46,268 nucleotides of DNA from NCBI GenBank assembly GCA_004009845.1, contig RMBW01000208.1, positions 1 through 46,268 of the forward strand, given 5' to 3'. Positions 28,535-36,938 of the stretch are shown here, one piece after another. Each line of letters opens with the position of its first letter. The stretch's first letter is position 1. This DNA is from Davidsoniella eucalypti (lineage: Eukaryota > Ascomycota > Sordariomycetes > Microascales > Ceratocystidaceae). A program made the position numbers and the translations under genes. The notes below the pieces were generated by a model. It was given only the letters and a program-made list of their open reading frames with translations. It had not been told where the DNA came from and made no database searches.

Positions 28535-28785
28535 NNNNNNNNNNNNNNNNNNNNNNNNNNNNNNNNNNNNNNNNNNNNNNNNNNNNNNNNNNNNNNNNNN
28601 NNNNNNNNNNNNNNNNNNNNNNNNNNNNNNNNNNNNNNNNNNNNNNNNNNNNNNNNNNNNNNNNNNNNNNNNNNNNNNNNNNNNNNNNNNNNNNNNNNNN
28701 NNNNNNNNNNNNNNNNNNNNNNNNNNNNNNNNNNNNNNNNNNNNNNNNNNNNNNNNNNNNNNNNNNNNNNNNNNNNNNNNNNNNN
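28535..28785. other. Assembly gap (251 Ns)
   Basis: A run of unknown bases. On the left is gag of an A1 element, on the right RT of a B element. The gap replaces at least the 5' end of E2 and the 3' half of E5, so its true size is probably several kb. Confidence 0.99.
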
Positions 28786-30032
28786 ATCGCAAGGGTTTTC
28801 TCAGGGTCTGCCTTGATGCCAATACCTGGGCCAACAATGAAGCCGAGGAACTTGATTTCCTTAGCTAGGAACTGGCACTTGCGGAGGTCGAGTTGTAGGC
28901 CGGCGAGATCGAGCGCGTGGACAATTTCGAGCACTAACTTCCTGTGCTCTTCCTCAGTACCACTGGAGTAGATGTCCACATCGTCAATGTAGGCGCTGCA
29001 GCTGATGCCTAGCCATTTCCGAAGGACCGAATTGATGTAACGCTGGAACGCAGCAGGGGCATTAGTCAAACCGAAAGGGATAACGTTCCATTCAAAGGCC
29101 CCTAGGGGAGTCCGAAATGCGGTTAACTCCTCGTAGCCAGGGGCGATACGAATGCGATGGAAGGCAGCAATGACATCGACCTTGGACACCCACTTGGCTT
29201 CCGAAATTTGCCGAAGGGTGTCGTGGATAAGGGGTAAGGGGTATGAGTCCTTTTTGGAAATAGCGTTGACTGCGCGGTAGTCTACGCAGAAACGAATTCC
29301 ACCTCCAGGTTTCTTTACAAATAGCACTGGAGAGCCCACTTCAGACTTTGTGTCCTTTATCCATCTTGTAGACAACAGTTCGGTCAATGTCTTCTGCATT
29401 ACCAATAGTTCTGCGCGAGACAGCGGATACAACGATTGTACAGGTAATGTCTTCCCTTCCAGCAGCTCGATTTTCAAGTCTACTCCAGGCCGGTGTGGCG
29501 GGAGGTCCTTCGAGGCTTTGGCTTCGAACGCAGAGGCAACAGGTCTTAACCATTCTGGGAGGGGTGGTCTTTCCAGTTCTTTCTGTTCCAACGCTCTGTT
29601 AACATCTTCTAGTGTGATGCGGTAAACAGCAGTGTCGTCGTTGTCGCAGAGTTTGTGGAATTCCTCAGGTGTTAACTCCTCAGCTGTAGTAACTTCAATC
29701 TGTCCCGAACGAGGGTGCAGGTGTACATCGTGGTTGATGAGCCAGCGTTGACCGAGTATCAGGTCTTCGGTTTGGCCGGGGACGACGTAGGCCCAAATGT
29801 CCTCGTGGTGGTCAGGTAGATGTAGCGTAAACTGTGCTATCTGGGTGATGACCGGGGGGTCGGACTGGGAGGAGGCGAGGGAGACCTTGCGAGGCTCGAT
29901 AGGCTGGGTCTGGGTAGCGTAGGGGAGTAGGCGCGGAGGGACGACGGCGAGGCAGAGGCAGCCACTGTCGACGAGAGCTTTAGTCGAAAGTTCATTAATA
30001 GACAAATCTAAGTATAAACCTTTAGCTCCCAT
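28786..30032 (-). CDS. pol: E5 Pol N-terminal part: protease and reverse transcriptase (cut by gap)
   Basis: Open to the gap. Protease with TKALVDSGC and LILGQRWL, linker, then RT with FCVDYRAVN, KVDVIAAFHRIRI and AYIDDVDIYSSG, ending KADPEKTLA next to the Ns. The frame is open upstream of the ATG at 30032 as far as the gag stop, in the -1 frame, so Gag-Pol fusion by frameshifting is possible in this copy. Sequence continuing past the Ns in the same frame belongs to E2 gag and is not part of this gene. Confidence 0.92.
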
Positions 30033-30073
30033 CTGAGTTCTAACTATCTCTTCCCCTATCTTCGTATCCTCCT

Positions 30074-30110
30074 GGTCAGGGCGCGACTTGTCCTGACCAC
30101 CTAAAAATCC
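30074..30110 (-). promoter_or_regulatory. E5 gag-pol frameshift signal
   Basis: Slippery stop GGATTTTTAG at 30101-30110 on the minus strand. The 7-bp stem is GGTCAGG with CCTGACC (arms 30092-30098 and 30074-30080), with an 11-nt loop ACAAGTCGCGC. The zero frame meets another stop about 15 codons after the TAG, so simple readthrough would not reach pol. Confidence 0.83.
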
Positions 30111-31894
30111 AGTTCAATTAGGTCGTATTCCGACCCGTTCTCCGCTACCTTAGAGTCGACCTTGGCTACCGTCGTGGTGGTGTTGTCAGGGGGAGGTAGC
30201 ACACGATCCATGGCCCGTTCGTCATACTTCGCGATTTCCTCACGCATTACAGTGCGTATGGCGTTGATAGACAGCTGATTGTTGGAGGGGCCTGGCTGGG
30301 AAGAGCGCTGGGGGCAACGGCGTGCGATGTGATCCTTGAGCCCACAGATAAAGCATGCGTTTTCACGCATTAACCGGTGTCGTTCCGACTCGGACAGTTT
30401 TGGTCTGTCTGAGCGGGCAGCAAGCTGAGGGCGGTTCTCCCGACGGGTCTGTTGGTCAGGCCGCTCTCTCCAGTTACTCGACTTGGTGTGCTCAGGCTTA
30501 GGGGTGGACTCAACGATGCGGCGCTTACCAGTGGGGCGGTCGAAGTGCTTCAAGAGGCTGTCAATGATGGCGTGGTATGAGTTGGACTCCCAAGCCCATC
30601 CGGTGCGTTCAACCAAATCGTCACGCATGGCAGAACGTAGGATGTCGATCAGCGTGGTGTCGTCGTGAATGCCGGCTTCCATGGCTAGGGTTTCGAATCG
30701 GAGGTGGAAGGCCTTGAAGGTTTCACGATCTCCCTGAGCGGACTTGTAGAAGGCGATGCGAGCGTTAGTGAGTCGTTCGCGCGACCGGAACATATCGTCG
30801 AGTTTCTCCAGCAGCAAGTCGTAGGGTCTGGAACGTTGGCAGATGGAGTCGAAGAAAACGTTTAGCTTGGCCTGTGTGGTTGCACCTAAGCGGCTGTACA
30901 GGTATACCGCCCGCGAGATGTCGTTGCCCAAAGCGGCACCATCGATCATCATTTTGTTCGTAGCTAGCCTTCTCCAAATCTCGTAGTCCGAGTGTAGGCC
31001 ACTAAATTCGTTGAGCAGTGGTTGGACTTGGCGAGGTAGGGCTTGGTTGGAGGAGGCAGGTAGTGGCTGGGAAACAGGTGCAGGTGGTAGCGAGGGAGCC
31101 GTGGGTTCGCGTTGTTCCTTAGCAAACAGCATTTGACCAAGACGGTTCATCATGGACTTCATTTCTACCATGTCATCTTGTAGAGAGTCCAGACGGTCAG
31201 CTTCGCGAGAGGGTTGGCGGCCACGATCTGATTCAGGGTACGTGTCGCGTGGTCTCATACTCTCAGCGAGGCGGGCTAAGTCAGAAGTGTCCGAAGGGTT
31301 ATCACTGGCGTCGTCATCATCTGCGGGCAGCGGGTTGCGTGAGGTGGTTACTCTGCTTAATGTGCGTGCGTGCGTAGTTTCGGTAGAGATGAGCTGCTCC
31401 GTGGTCTCCTTGGCTTTAGAGCGGGTTCGCGTGGGGGTGCGAGGCAGGCCCATGAAAGGTGACTTGAGGAGGGAAGGACGGAGCGAGGTTCGAGCAACGC
31501 GTTCCTGACGCGTACGAGCTTGGCCGATGTGGACGTGGCCGACGAAACCGCTGGTGAAAGAGAGGTGGCCTAGGTGGCTGTGGAAGTGCTGACTGTGACT
31601 GAGGATATCACGGGAGGCAGGGCAGAATCCTAGGGTGGCAGCGAGGCGCGCGCGTTCCTTGCGTTTAAAGAGGGCAAGGTAACACCAGCCGGGTCTACTC
31701 CAGGGTCGATCCTCGGGTAGGCCTACGGCCGACAGCGTGTAACCCTCAGGGGGCTCCTGGCTGGGGTCTAGGAGGTGGACACGAGCCAGGGCTAGTTTCT
31801 GCTTAACAATGCAGAAGGCTTCATAGTAACCAACGAGGGCGGCGCAGTTCAGGGAGGCCAGGATGACCAGAACCAGGAAGGTGAAGTCAGACAT
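30101..31894 (-). CDS. gag: E5 Gag (597 aa), intact, with N-terminal membrane segment and one zinc knuckle
   Basis: Residues 4-26 (FTFLVLVILASLNCAALVGYY) form one convincing transmembrane helix. RPGWCYLALFKRKERARLA follows at about 67-85 and ILSHSQHFHSHL at 97-108, the same region as in the A family. The middle (residues about 240-300) has a heptad-like stretch before a capsid-like domain (LLNEFSGLHSDYEIWRRLATNKM...FKAFHLRFETLA). There is a single CX2CX4HX4C knuckle, CFICGLKDHIARRC, near residue 525. The protein ends ELDF at the slippery stop. The start is the first ATG after the leader and no alternative is needed. E7 encodes a protein of the same length with few changes. Confidence 0.93.
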   Translation of the reverse strand: MSDFTFLVLVILASLNCAALVGYYEAFCIVKQKLALARVHLLDPSQEPPEGYTLSAVGLPEDRPWSRPGWCYLALFKRKERARLAATLGFCPASRDILSHSQHFHSHLGHLSFTSGFVGHVHIGQARTRQERVARTSLRPSLLKSPFMGLPRTPTRTRSKAKETTEQLISTETTHARTLSRVTTSRNPLPADDDDASDNPSDTSDLARLAESMRPRDTYPESDRGRQPSREADRLDSLQDDMVEMKSMMNRLGQMLFAKEQREPTAPSLPPAPVSQPLPASSNQALPRQVQPLLNEFSGLHSDYEIWRRLATNKMMIDGAALGNDISRAVYLYSRLGATTQAKLNVFFDSICQRSRPYDLLLEKLDDMFRSRERLTNARIAFYKSAQGDRETFKAFHLRFETLAMEAGIHDDTTLIDILRSAMRDDLVERTGWAWESNSYHAIIDSLLKHFDRPTGKRRIVESTPKPEHTKSSNWRERPDQQTRRENRPQLAARSDRPKLSESERHRLMRENACFICGLKDHIARRCPQRSSQPGPSNNQLSINAIRTVMREEIAKYDERAMDRVLPPPDNTTTTVAKVDSKVAENGSEYDLIELDF

Positions 31895-32038
31895 AGTGAC
31901 TTAGGGGCGCAAGGGGTAACAAGCGGACTGGTAGGGGCAAGCCTTGTTAGGAGGAAGGCTTGGACAAGGGGCAGACTGTTTAGGCAGAGTCTGGACAAGA
32001 TAGGGGCAAACAGAGACGGTGTTTGGACAAAGGGGAAA

Positions 32039-32170
32039 GCAAGCGGACGGCTTGGACAGAAGAGAGGGCAAGCGGACGGCTTGGACAGAATAGAGGGGCA
32101 AGCAGACGGCTTGGACAGAAGTAAATACAGCGAGCAGATGCTCGGACAAAGGGGCAAGCGGATGCTTGGA
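32039..32170 (-). repeat. E5 leader tandem repeat (29-bp units, about 3 full plus 2 degenerate)
   Basis: Units beginning GCAAGCGGACGGCTTGGACA at 32039, 32068 and 32098 on the plus strand, followed by degenerate versions. E7 has more units at the same place. Confidence 0.9.
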
Positions 32171-32185
32171 CAAGATAAAGAAGTT

Positions 32186-32196
32186 ATCGGTCTCAA
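32186..32196 (-). other. E5 primer-binding site, self-complementary to LTR B
   Basis: Minus strand TTGAGACCGAT, exact complement of ATCGGTCTCAA in the LTR (plus coordinates 32253-32263), two bases from the LTR end. Differs from the A pair at one position on each side. Confidence 0.86.
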
Positions 32197-32198
32197 AA

Positions 32199-32379
32199 TG
32201 AGACGATATACGAGGAGTTGCGATGAAAACTGGTCGTAAAAGAATAGTTCGATTGAGACCGATGAAGGAGAAAGAGAAACTAAGACTAATAATCGGCGGG
32301 AATAGGTCCCTACTTATAGCCGATTCTAGTACTGACAAGGAATGCCTTGGCTAACCTTACTAGGCCTTAGTCTCTTACA
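32199..32379 (-). repeat. LTR B (5' LTR of E5), 181 bp
   Basis: Full LTR with TG...CA ends and TATAAGTA box. Joined to LINE sequence TCTAGGTCTTCC at 32380, which is continuous in the other LINE copy near 7488-7500. Confidence 0.95.
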
Positions 32380-32820
32380 TCTAGGTCTTCCGAATAACTG
32401 CACCCAATGGATCGCAGCCTTTCTTCAAAAGAGGAAGGTCCAGATATGTTTTGATGGCAAACGAACAAACTTCTACACTATTGACCAAGGCATACCGCAA
32501 GGCAGCCCAATCTCCCCCATTCTGTTCTTGATTTATTCGAGACTTATACACATCAACATCCCCCAATCCATCCCAGTTCATGGCATTCAGCTCTCATACA
32601 TTGATGATATTCTGATTACGGTAGCTTCCAAAAGCTTTGCAAGAAATTGCAGAGCTCTAGAGGCTATCGTCGAAGATCTCACCAGGCAAGCCGACGATAG
32701 TTCCGTCGAGTTTGAGAGTTCCAAGACTGAGCTTCTGCATTTAACAAGGAGTAAAGCAGTAAGCAATGAACACATAGACGTCCTAGGGACGACAATACAA
32801 CCGTCAGAGAAGATCAAGTG
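32380..32820 (+). pseudogene. LINE reverse transcriptase fragment (second LINE copy)
   Basis: 441 bp matching the minus strand of 7062-7500 with few differences and no frame break. It covers LGLPNNCTQWIAAFLQKRK, QGIPQGSPISPILF, SYIDDILI and LLHLTRSKA. It is cut on the left by E5 and on the right by the 3' LTR of E6, so it is what remains between two LTR-element insertions. The rest of this LINE copy must lie outside those elements. Confidence 0.93.
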
Positions 32821-33000
32821 TGAGACGATATACGAGGATTTGCAAGGAAAAATGGTCGTAAAAGTGGATTGAATTGAGACCGATGAGGGAGAAAGAGAAA
32901 CTAAGACTAAACTTACGAGGGAATCGGTCCCTATTTATGTCAAAGTCGAGTAGGGCCAAGGCATGACTTGGCCAATACTGATGGGCCTTAGACCCTTACA
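32821..33000 (-). repeat. LTR C (3' LTR of E6), 180 bp
   Basis: It runs from TGTAAGGGTCTAAGGCCCAT to ATATCGTCTCA on the minus strand. It contains ATCGGTCTCAA, the same primer segment as family B. A second copy is at 38690-38868 on the plus strand. Confidence 0.93.
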
Positions 33001-33288
33001 ATAGTCTCCCCCCCCACCGGCAGAAAAATTTTACTAATTTTACAACAAAAACCCATAAAAAACTCCTTCAAACAACCAATACAATATGACAAATAACAGA
33101 AAACAAGATGAGCCATGGTAACAATCCAATAAAACAAAATAACACTTTCCAAACAGGGTAAAGATACCGGAAGCGGTAGGCGCTAGGGGGCGCAAGCGGT
33201 CGTCGTGGCGCAGTGGTCTGCGGCATAGCCTCCAGCGGGGAGGATTGCGTGTGTCGAGGGTCACGCCATAGCCCTTGTCGGATTTGCT
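33001..33288 (-). other. E6 polypurine tract and 3' UTR
   Basis: The tract reads GGTGGGGGGGGAGACTAT on the minus strand beside the LTR. The rest is non-coding, apart from codons at the end of a frame that differ from the B family tail. Confidence 0.75.
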
Positions 33289-33837
33289 CTACGATAATAA
33301 CCAGGCAGAGTACAGAGATTGGACAGTGACATCCCAGTTCTTCTTGGTTTTCTCCGTGAAGATGCGCCAGGCAACAGTGTCTTCCACGTGTTCCAGGGGT
33401 TCCCACGTCGCATCTTGATAGCCTAGCCATTTGACGAGGGCTTGCTTGTGACCTCGGGAAGTGCGCTGTTTCAATATTGCCTCCACCCTGTACTCACCAG
33501 CCTCCAATGAGGGGTCCTCAAGCGCTTCCCTAGCCGTGATTGCGACAGGCTCATCGTCCTGAATCTCCTGAGATGGCAAGGGGTTGTTTGGGGCGCGTCG
33601 GATGAGGCTTACATGAAAGACTGGGTGAATATCCGAGGGTACGTTCAGGCGAACGTTATGGCTGCCTACAACTTCCAGGACAGTGTACCGTCTAGCTAGC
33701 CAGTCTAGCTTCTTTGAAGGCCTTTCCGTAGTCAGGTGCTTCGTGTTTAGGTAAACTAGGTCTCCTACTTTGAAACTTTCAGAGGGCTGGCGAAGACGGT
33801 TAGCACTGTTCTCCTGGTGTTCTTGGGCGGCCGCCAT
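33289..33837 (-). CDS. pol: E6 Pol C-terminus: integrase C-terminal domain and chromodomain
   Basis: Frame of 182 codons: SESFKVGDLVYLNTKHLTT, KLDWLARRYTVLEVVGSHNVRL, HPVFHVSLIRRAPNNPLPSQ and chromodomain GEYRVEAILKQRTSRGHKQALVKWLGYQDATWEPLEHV with Y, W, Y cage residues. It is split from the main pol frame by one indel near 33870, in the variable linker after the DDE core. Confidence 0.9.
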   Translation of the reverse strand: MAAAQEHQENSANRLRQPSESFKVGDLVYLNTKHLTTERPSKKLDWLARRYTVLEVVGSHNVRLNVPSDIHPVFHVSLIRRAPNNPLPSQEIQDDEPVAITAREALEDPSLEAGEYRVEAILKQRTSRGHKQALVKWLGYQDATWEPLEHVEDTVAWRIFTEKTKKNWDVTVQSLYSAWLLS

Positions 33838-33875
33838 GGCGACAATAGCGAACTGGGTAGCATCACTTAGCTTTG

Positions 33876-36800
33876 CTAACCAATCCTGGGCCCGCGCACT
33901 GGAGACTTATTCGAGGCTGGGGGCCCTTGTACAGATGGTTCGATAATGTCGACGTTAAAACCGTGGGTCATGAAGAAAGGAGAGAGGCCTGTAGCGGAAG
34001 AGATCCTGTTGTTTAGGGCGAGTTGCGCTTGGGGCAGCAAGGAGGCCCAGTCGTCCTGGGCGAAGGAACAGAAATTGCGCAGGTATGTCTCAATCTCCTG
34101 ATTACTGCGTTCTTGGCTGCCATCCGTCTGAGGATGGAACGCTGTGGACAGGCGACGCTGAATGCCGAATCGGCGACATACTTCTCCCCAGAATAATTGA
34201 GCAAATTGAGGCCCTCTGTCGGAGACGATTGCTTGAGGAAAACCGTGGTGCGAGAAAACATGGATTAGCAAGGCTTCAGCGGTGGCTTGTGCGGTTGTAG
34301 ACGACATGGGGATCAGGATCTGGGACTTAGACAGGCGGTCGGTGACACCCAGAATGGAAGTATAGCCTGAAGAGGTAGGTAGTGGGCCAATAAAGTCCAT
34401 TGCTAGTTCAGCCCAGGGTCTAGACGGTACTGGCAGAGGTTTCAATAGACCGCGCTTCTGCTCTCGCCAGATCTTGCTCTTGCCGCAAGAGGAGCAGTTG
34501 GACACGAATTGTCGGACGTCGTTAGTCAGGCCAGGCCAGGCATACTCGCGCGATACAAGATCACGAGTGATTGCTCTTCCTGGGTGTCCGGCCAGAGTAG
34601 AGTCGTGAGTCTGCTGGATGATTTTGGTTCTCAGGGGTTCGTAATATGGGACCCAAAGTCTATCACGCCAGCGCAGCAGTCCGTCTTGGTCAACCTTACA
34701 CTCGCTCATCTGCCATTGCAGACCCCAGTCGGCGGGGAACGAGCGAGCTTCATCTCGTACGAATTTACGAGCCAGCCACCAGCGGTTATTATTGGCAAGG
34801 GCTTGGTTCCATAGGTCAGTCATCTCGGGGTCAGCGAAAGGGGATGGTACTACTTCTCTAGTTGCGTTATCGTCAGTCGGCGCATCCTTGTCTGGCTCCT
34901 GAGCCCAAACTGCGCCGATTACTACCAGGTCATTGCTCGACTCACTCTTCTCGAGGAGTTGGTGCACACGACTAGCCAGCCTATCGTCCTTTTCGTCGGC
35001 TGGCATGTCCTGGTCCCTTCTTGAAAGGGCGTCTGGTACGATTTGCTCGGTGCCTGGGCGGTGGCGCAGGCAGAAGCTAAAGTCAGAGAGCTCATATCCC
35101 CAGCGACGCTGTCTCTCGGCAAGCGTTCTCTTGGTGCGAAAGTACTCCAGGTTGCGGTGGTCAGTCCACACCACAAAATCAACCCCTAGGAGGAAATGGC
35201 GCCATTCTCGAATGGACCAGTAAATAGCCAACATCTCCTTGTCGTGAATCGGGTAATTGGCTTCCGGGGGAGTAAGTTTGCGCGAGAGGAAGGCGATGGG
35301 GTGCATAAGGCCATCATCGCCTCGCTGGGATAATTCTGCTCCTAAGGCGTAACCAGACGAGTCGGCGGTCAGTACAGTTTCTTTCAGGGGGTCAAAAGGA
35401 GTCAGAACAGGGGGAGTAAGGAAGGCTTTCTTAACTTCGGCAAAAGAGTGAGCGCAGGCATCAGACCATACGAAAGGGGTGTCCTTCTTGGTTAACCCTA
35501 CCAGAGGCGCCATTAATTCTGACAGTCGAGGCACAAAATCTCTGTAGAAATTCACGAAGCCAATAAACCCGCGTAAACCTTTCAATGTCGTAGGTGGTTT
35601 CCATTCACGAATCGCTAGGGTTTTCTCGGGGTCAGCCTTGATACCAATACCTGGGCCGACTATGAATCCGAGGAACTTAATCTCCTTAGCCAGAAAGTGA
35701 CACTTGCGCAAGTCGAGTTGCAGGCCGGCGAGATCGAGTGCGTGGACAATTTCGAGCACTAACTTCCTGTGCTCTTCCTCAGTACCACTGGAGTAAATGT
35801 CCACATCGTCAATGTAGGCGCTGCAGCTGATGCCTAGCCATTTCCGAAGGACCGAATTGATGTAACGCTGGAAAGCGGCAGGGGCATTAGTCAAACCGAA
35901 AGGGATCACGTTCCATTCAAAGGCCCCTAGGGGAGTCCGAAATGCGGTTAACTCCTCGTAGCCAGGGGCTATACGAATGCGATGGAACGCCGCAATGACG
36001 TCTACCTTGGACACCCACTTGGCTTCCGAAATTTGCCGAAGGGTGTCGTGGATAAGGGGTAAGGGGTATGAGTCCTTTTTGGAAATAGCGTTGACTGCGC
36101 GGTAGTCCACGCAGAAACGAATTCCACCTCCAGGTTTCTTTACAAATAGCACTGGAGAGCCCACTTCAGACTTTGTGTCTTTTATCCATTTAGTAGCCAG
36201 TAGTTCCGTCAGCGTCTTCTGCATCACCAACAACTCTGCGCGAGACAACGGGTACAGCGATTGTATAGGTAACGTCTTTCCCTCCAGCAGCTCGATCTTC
36301 AAGTCCACTCCAGGCCGGTGCGGCGGGAGGTCCTTGGACGCTTTTGCCTCGAAGGCAGAGGCTACGGGTCTTAACCACTCAGGTAGCGGCGGTCTCTCCT
36401 GTTCCTTTTGCGCTAATGCTCTGTTAACGTCCTCCAGCGTAATACGGAAGATGGCGAGGTCGTCGTCGTTGTCGCAAAGGGCATGAAATTCGTCAGGAGT
36501 AAGTTCTTCGGCTGTAGGTACTTCAATCTGCCCGGAACGAGGGTGCAAGTGCACGTCGTGGTTAATGAGCCAGCGTTGACCGAGTATCAGGTCTTCGGTC
36601 TGGCCGGGGACGACGTAGGCCCATATGTCCTCGTGGTGGTCGGGCAAGTGTAGTGTGAACTGGGCGATCTGGGTGATGACGGGAGGACTGGTTTGCGATG
36701 CGGCGAGGGATACCTTACGAGGTTCGATGGGTAAAGTCTTCGTGGCGTGGGTGAGTAGGCGCGGGGGAACGACGGCGAGGCAGAGACAGCCACTGTCGAC

Positions 36801-36890
36801 GAGAGCCTTCGTAGAAAAAGTATTCATAGATAAATCTAGATACGTTCCCTTAGCTCCCATCTCTAATCTAACTATCTGTTCGCCTTCCAT
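33876..36890 (-). CDS. pol: E6 Pol (1004 aa): protease, RT, RNase H and integrase, the best-preserved pol here
   Basis: Positions are counted from the ATG at 36890. Protease D32-S33-G34. RT: D297 in KVDVIA and the YIDD box at 359-362. RNase H: D510 (LTADSSGYALGAEL), E552 and D577. Integrase zinc residues: H762, H769, C799 and C802. Catalytic triad: D832 (MDFIGP), D891 (SDRGPQF) and E927 (GSQERSNQE), an exact DD35E spacing. The chromodomain follows in another frame at 33289-33837. The frame is open upstream of the ATG to the gag stop, consistent with a -1 Gag-Pol fusion. Catalytic residues are all present, so this copy was active recently. Confidence 0.95.
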   Translation of the reverse strand: MEGEQIVRLEMGAKGTYLDLSMNTFSTKALVDSGCLCLAVVPPRLLTHATKTLPIEPRKVSLAASQTSPPVITQIAQFTLHLPDHHEDIWAYVVPGQTEDLILGQRWLINHDVHLHPRSGQIEVPTAEELTPDEFHALCDNDDDLAIFRITLEDVNRALAQKEQERPPLPEWLRPVASAFEAKASKDLPPHRPGVDLKIELLEGKTLPIQSLYPLSRAELLVMQKTLTELLATKWIKDTKSEVGSPVLFVKKPGGGIRFCVDYRAVNAISKKDSYPLPLIHDTLRQISEAKWVSKVDVIAAFHRIRIAPGYEELTAFRTPLGAFEWNVIPFGLTNAPAAFQRYINSVLRKWLGISCSAYIDDVDIYSSGTEEEHRKLVLEIVHALDLAGLQLDLRKCHFLAKEIKFLGFIVGPGIGIKADPEKTLAIREWKPPTTLKGLRGFIGFVNFYRDFVPRLSELMAPLVGLTKKDTPFVWSDACAHSFAEVKKAFLTPPVLTPFDPLKETVLTADSSGYALGAELSQRGDDGLMHPIAFLSRKLTPPEANYPIHDKEMLAIYWSIREWRHFLLGVDFVVWTDHRNLEYFRTKRTLAERQRRWGYELSDFSFCLRHRPGTEQIVPDALSRRDQDMPADEKDDRLASRVHQLLEKSESSNDLVVIGAVWAQEPDKDAPTDDNATREVVPSPFADPEMTDLWNQALANNNRWWLARKFVRDEARSFPADWGLQWQMSECKVDQDGLLRWRDRLWVPYYEPLRTKIIQQTHDSTLAGHPGRAITRDLVSREYAWPGLTNDVRQFVSNCSSCGKSKIWREQKRGLLKPLPVPSRPWAELAMDFIGPLPTSSGYTSILGVTDRLSKSQILIPMSSTTAQATAEALLIHVFSHHGFPQAIVSDRGPQFAQLFWGEVCRRFGIQRRLSTAFHPQTDGSQERSNQEIETYLRNFCSFAQDDWASLLPQAQLALNNRISSATGLSPFFMTHGFNVDIIEPSVQGPPASNKSPVRGPRIG

Positions 36891-36902
36891 CGTATCCTCC
36901 TT

Positions 36903-36938
36903 ACCAGGGCGCGACTTGTCCTGGTCACCTAAAAATCC
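36903..36938 (-). promoter_or_regulatory. E6 gag-pol frameshift signal
   Basis: Slippery stop GGATTTTTAG at 36929-36938 on the minus strand. The stem pairs ACCAGG with CCTGGT (arms 36920-36925 and 36903-36908) around the loop ACAAGTCGCGC. Compared with E5 and E7 (GTCAGG/CCTGAC), both arms changed together while the loop stayed the same. Confidence 0.83.

Larger units (their letters stand above)
28786..32379 (-). mobile_element. E5: B-family chromovirus, 5' half
   Basis: 5' LTR 32199-32379, primer site, leader, gag 30101-31894 and pol from 30032 to the gap. Nearly identical to the corresponding part of E7 (42756-46268). The right flank is LINE RT sequence beginning TCTAG, so E5 inserted into a plus-strand LINE copy. 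Confidence 0.94.

Noticed and set aside
28368..30032. A single long minus-strand ORF running across the Ns
   Set aside because: It joins B-family pol on the right to A1 gag on the left through unknown bases; the two belong to different elements.
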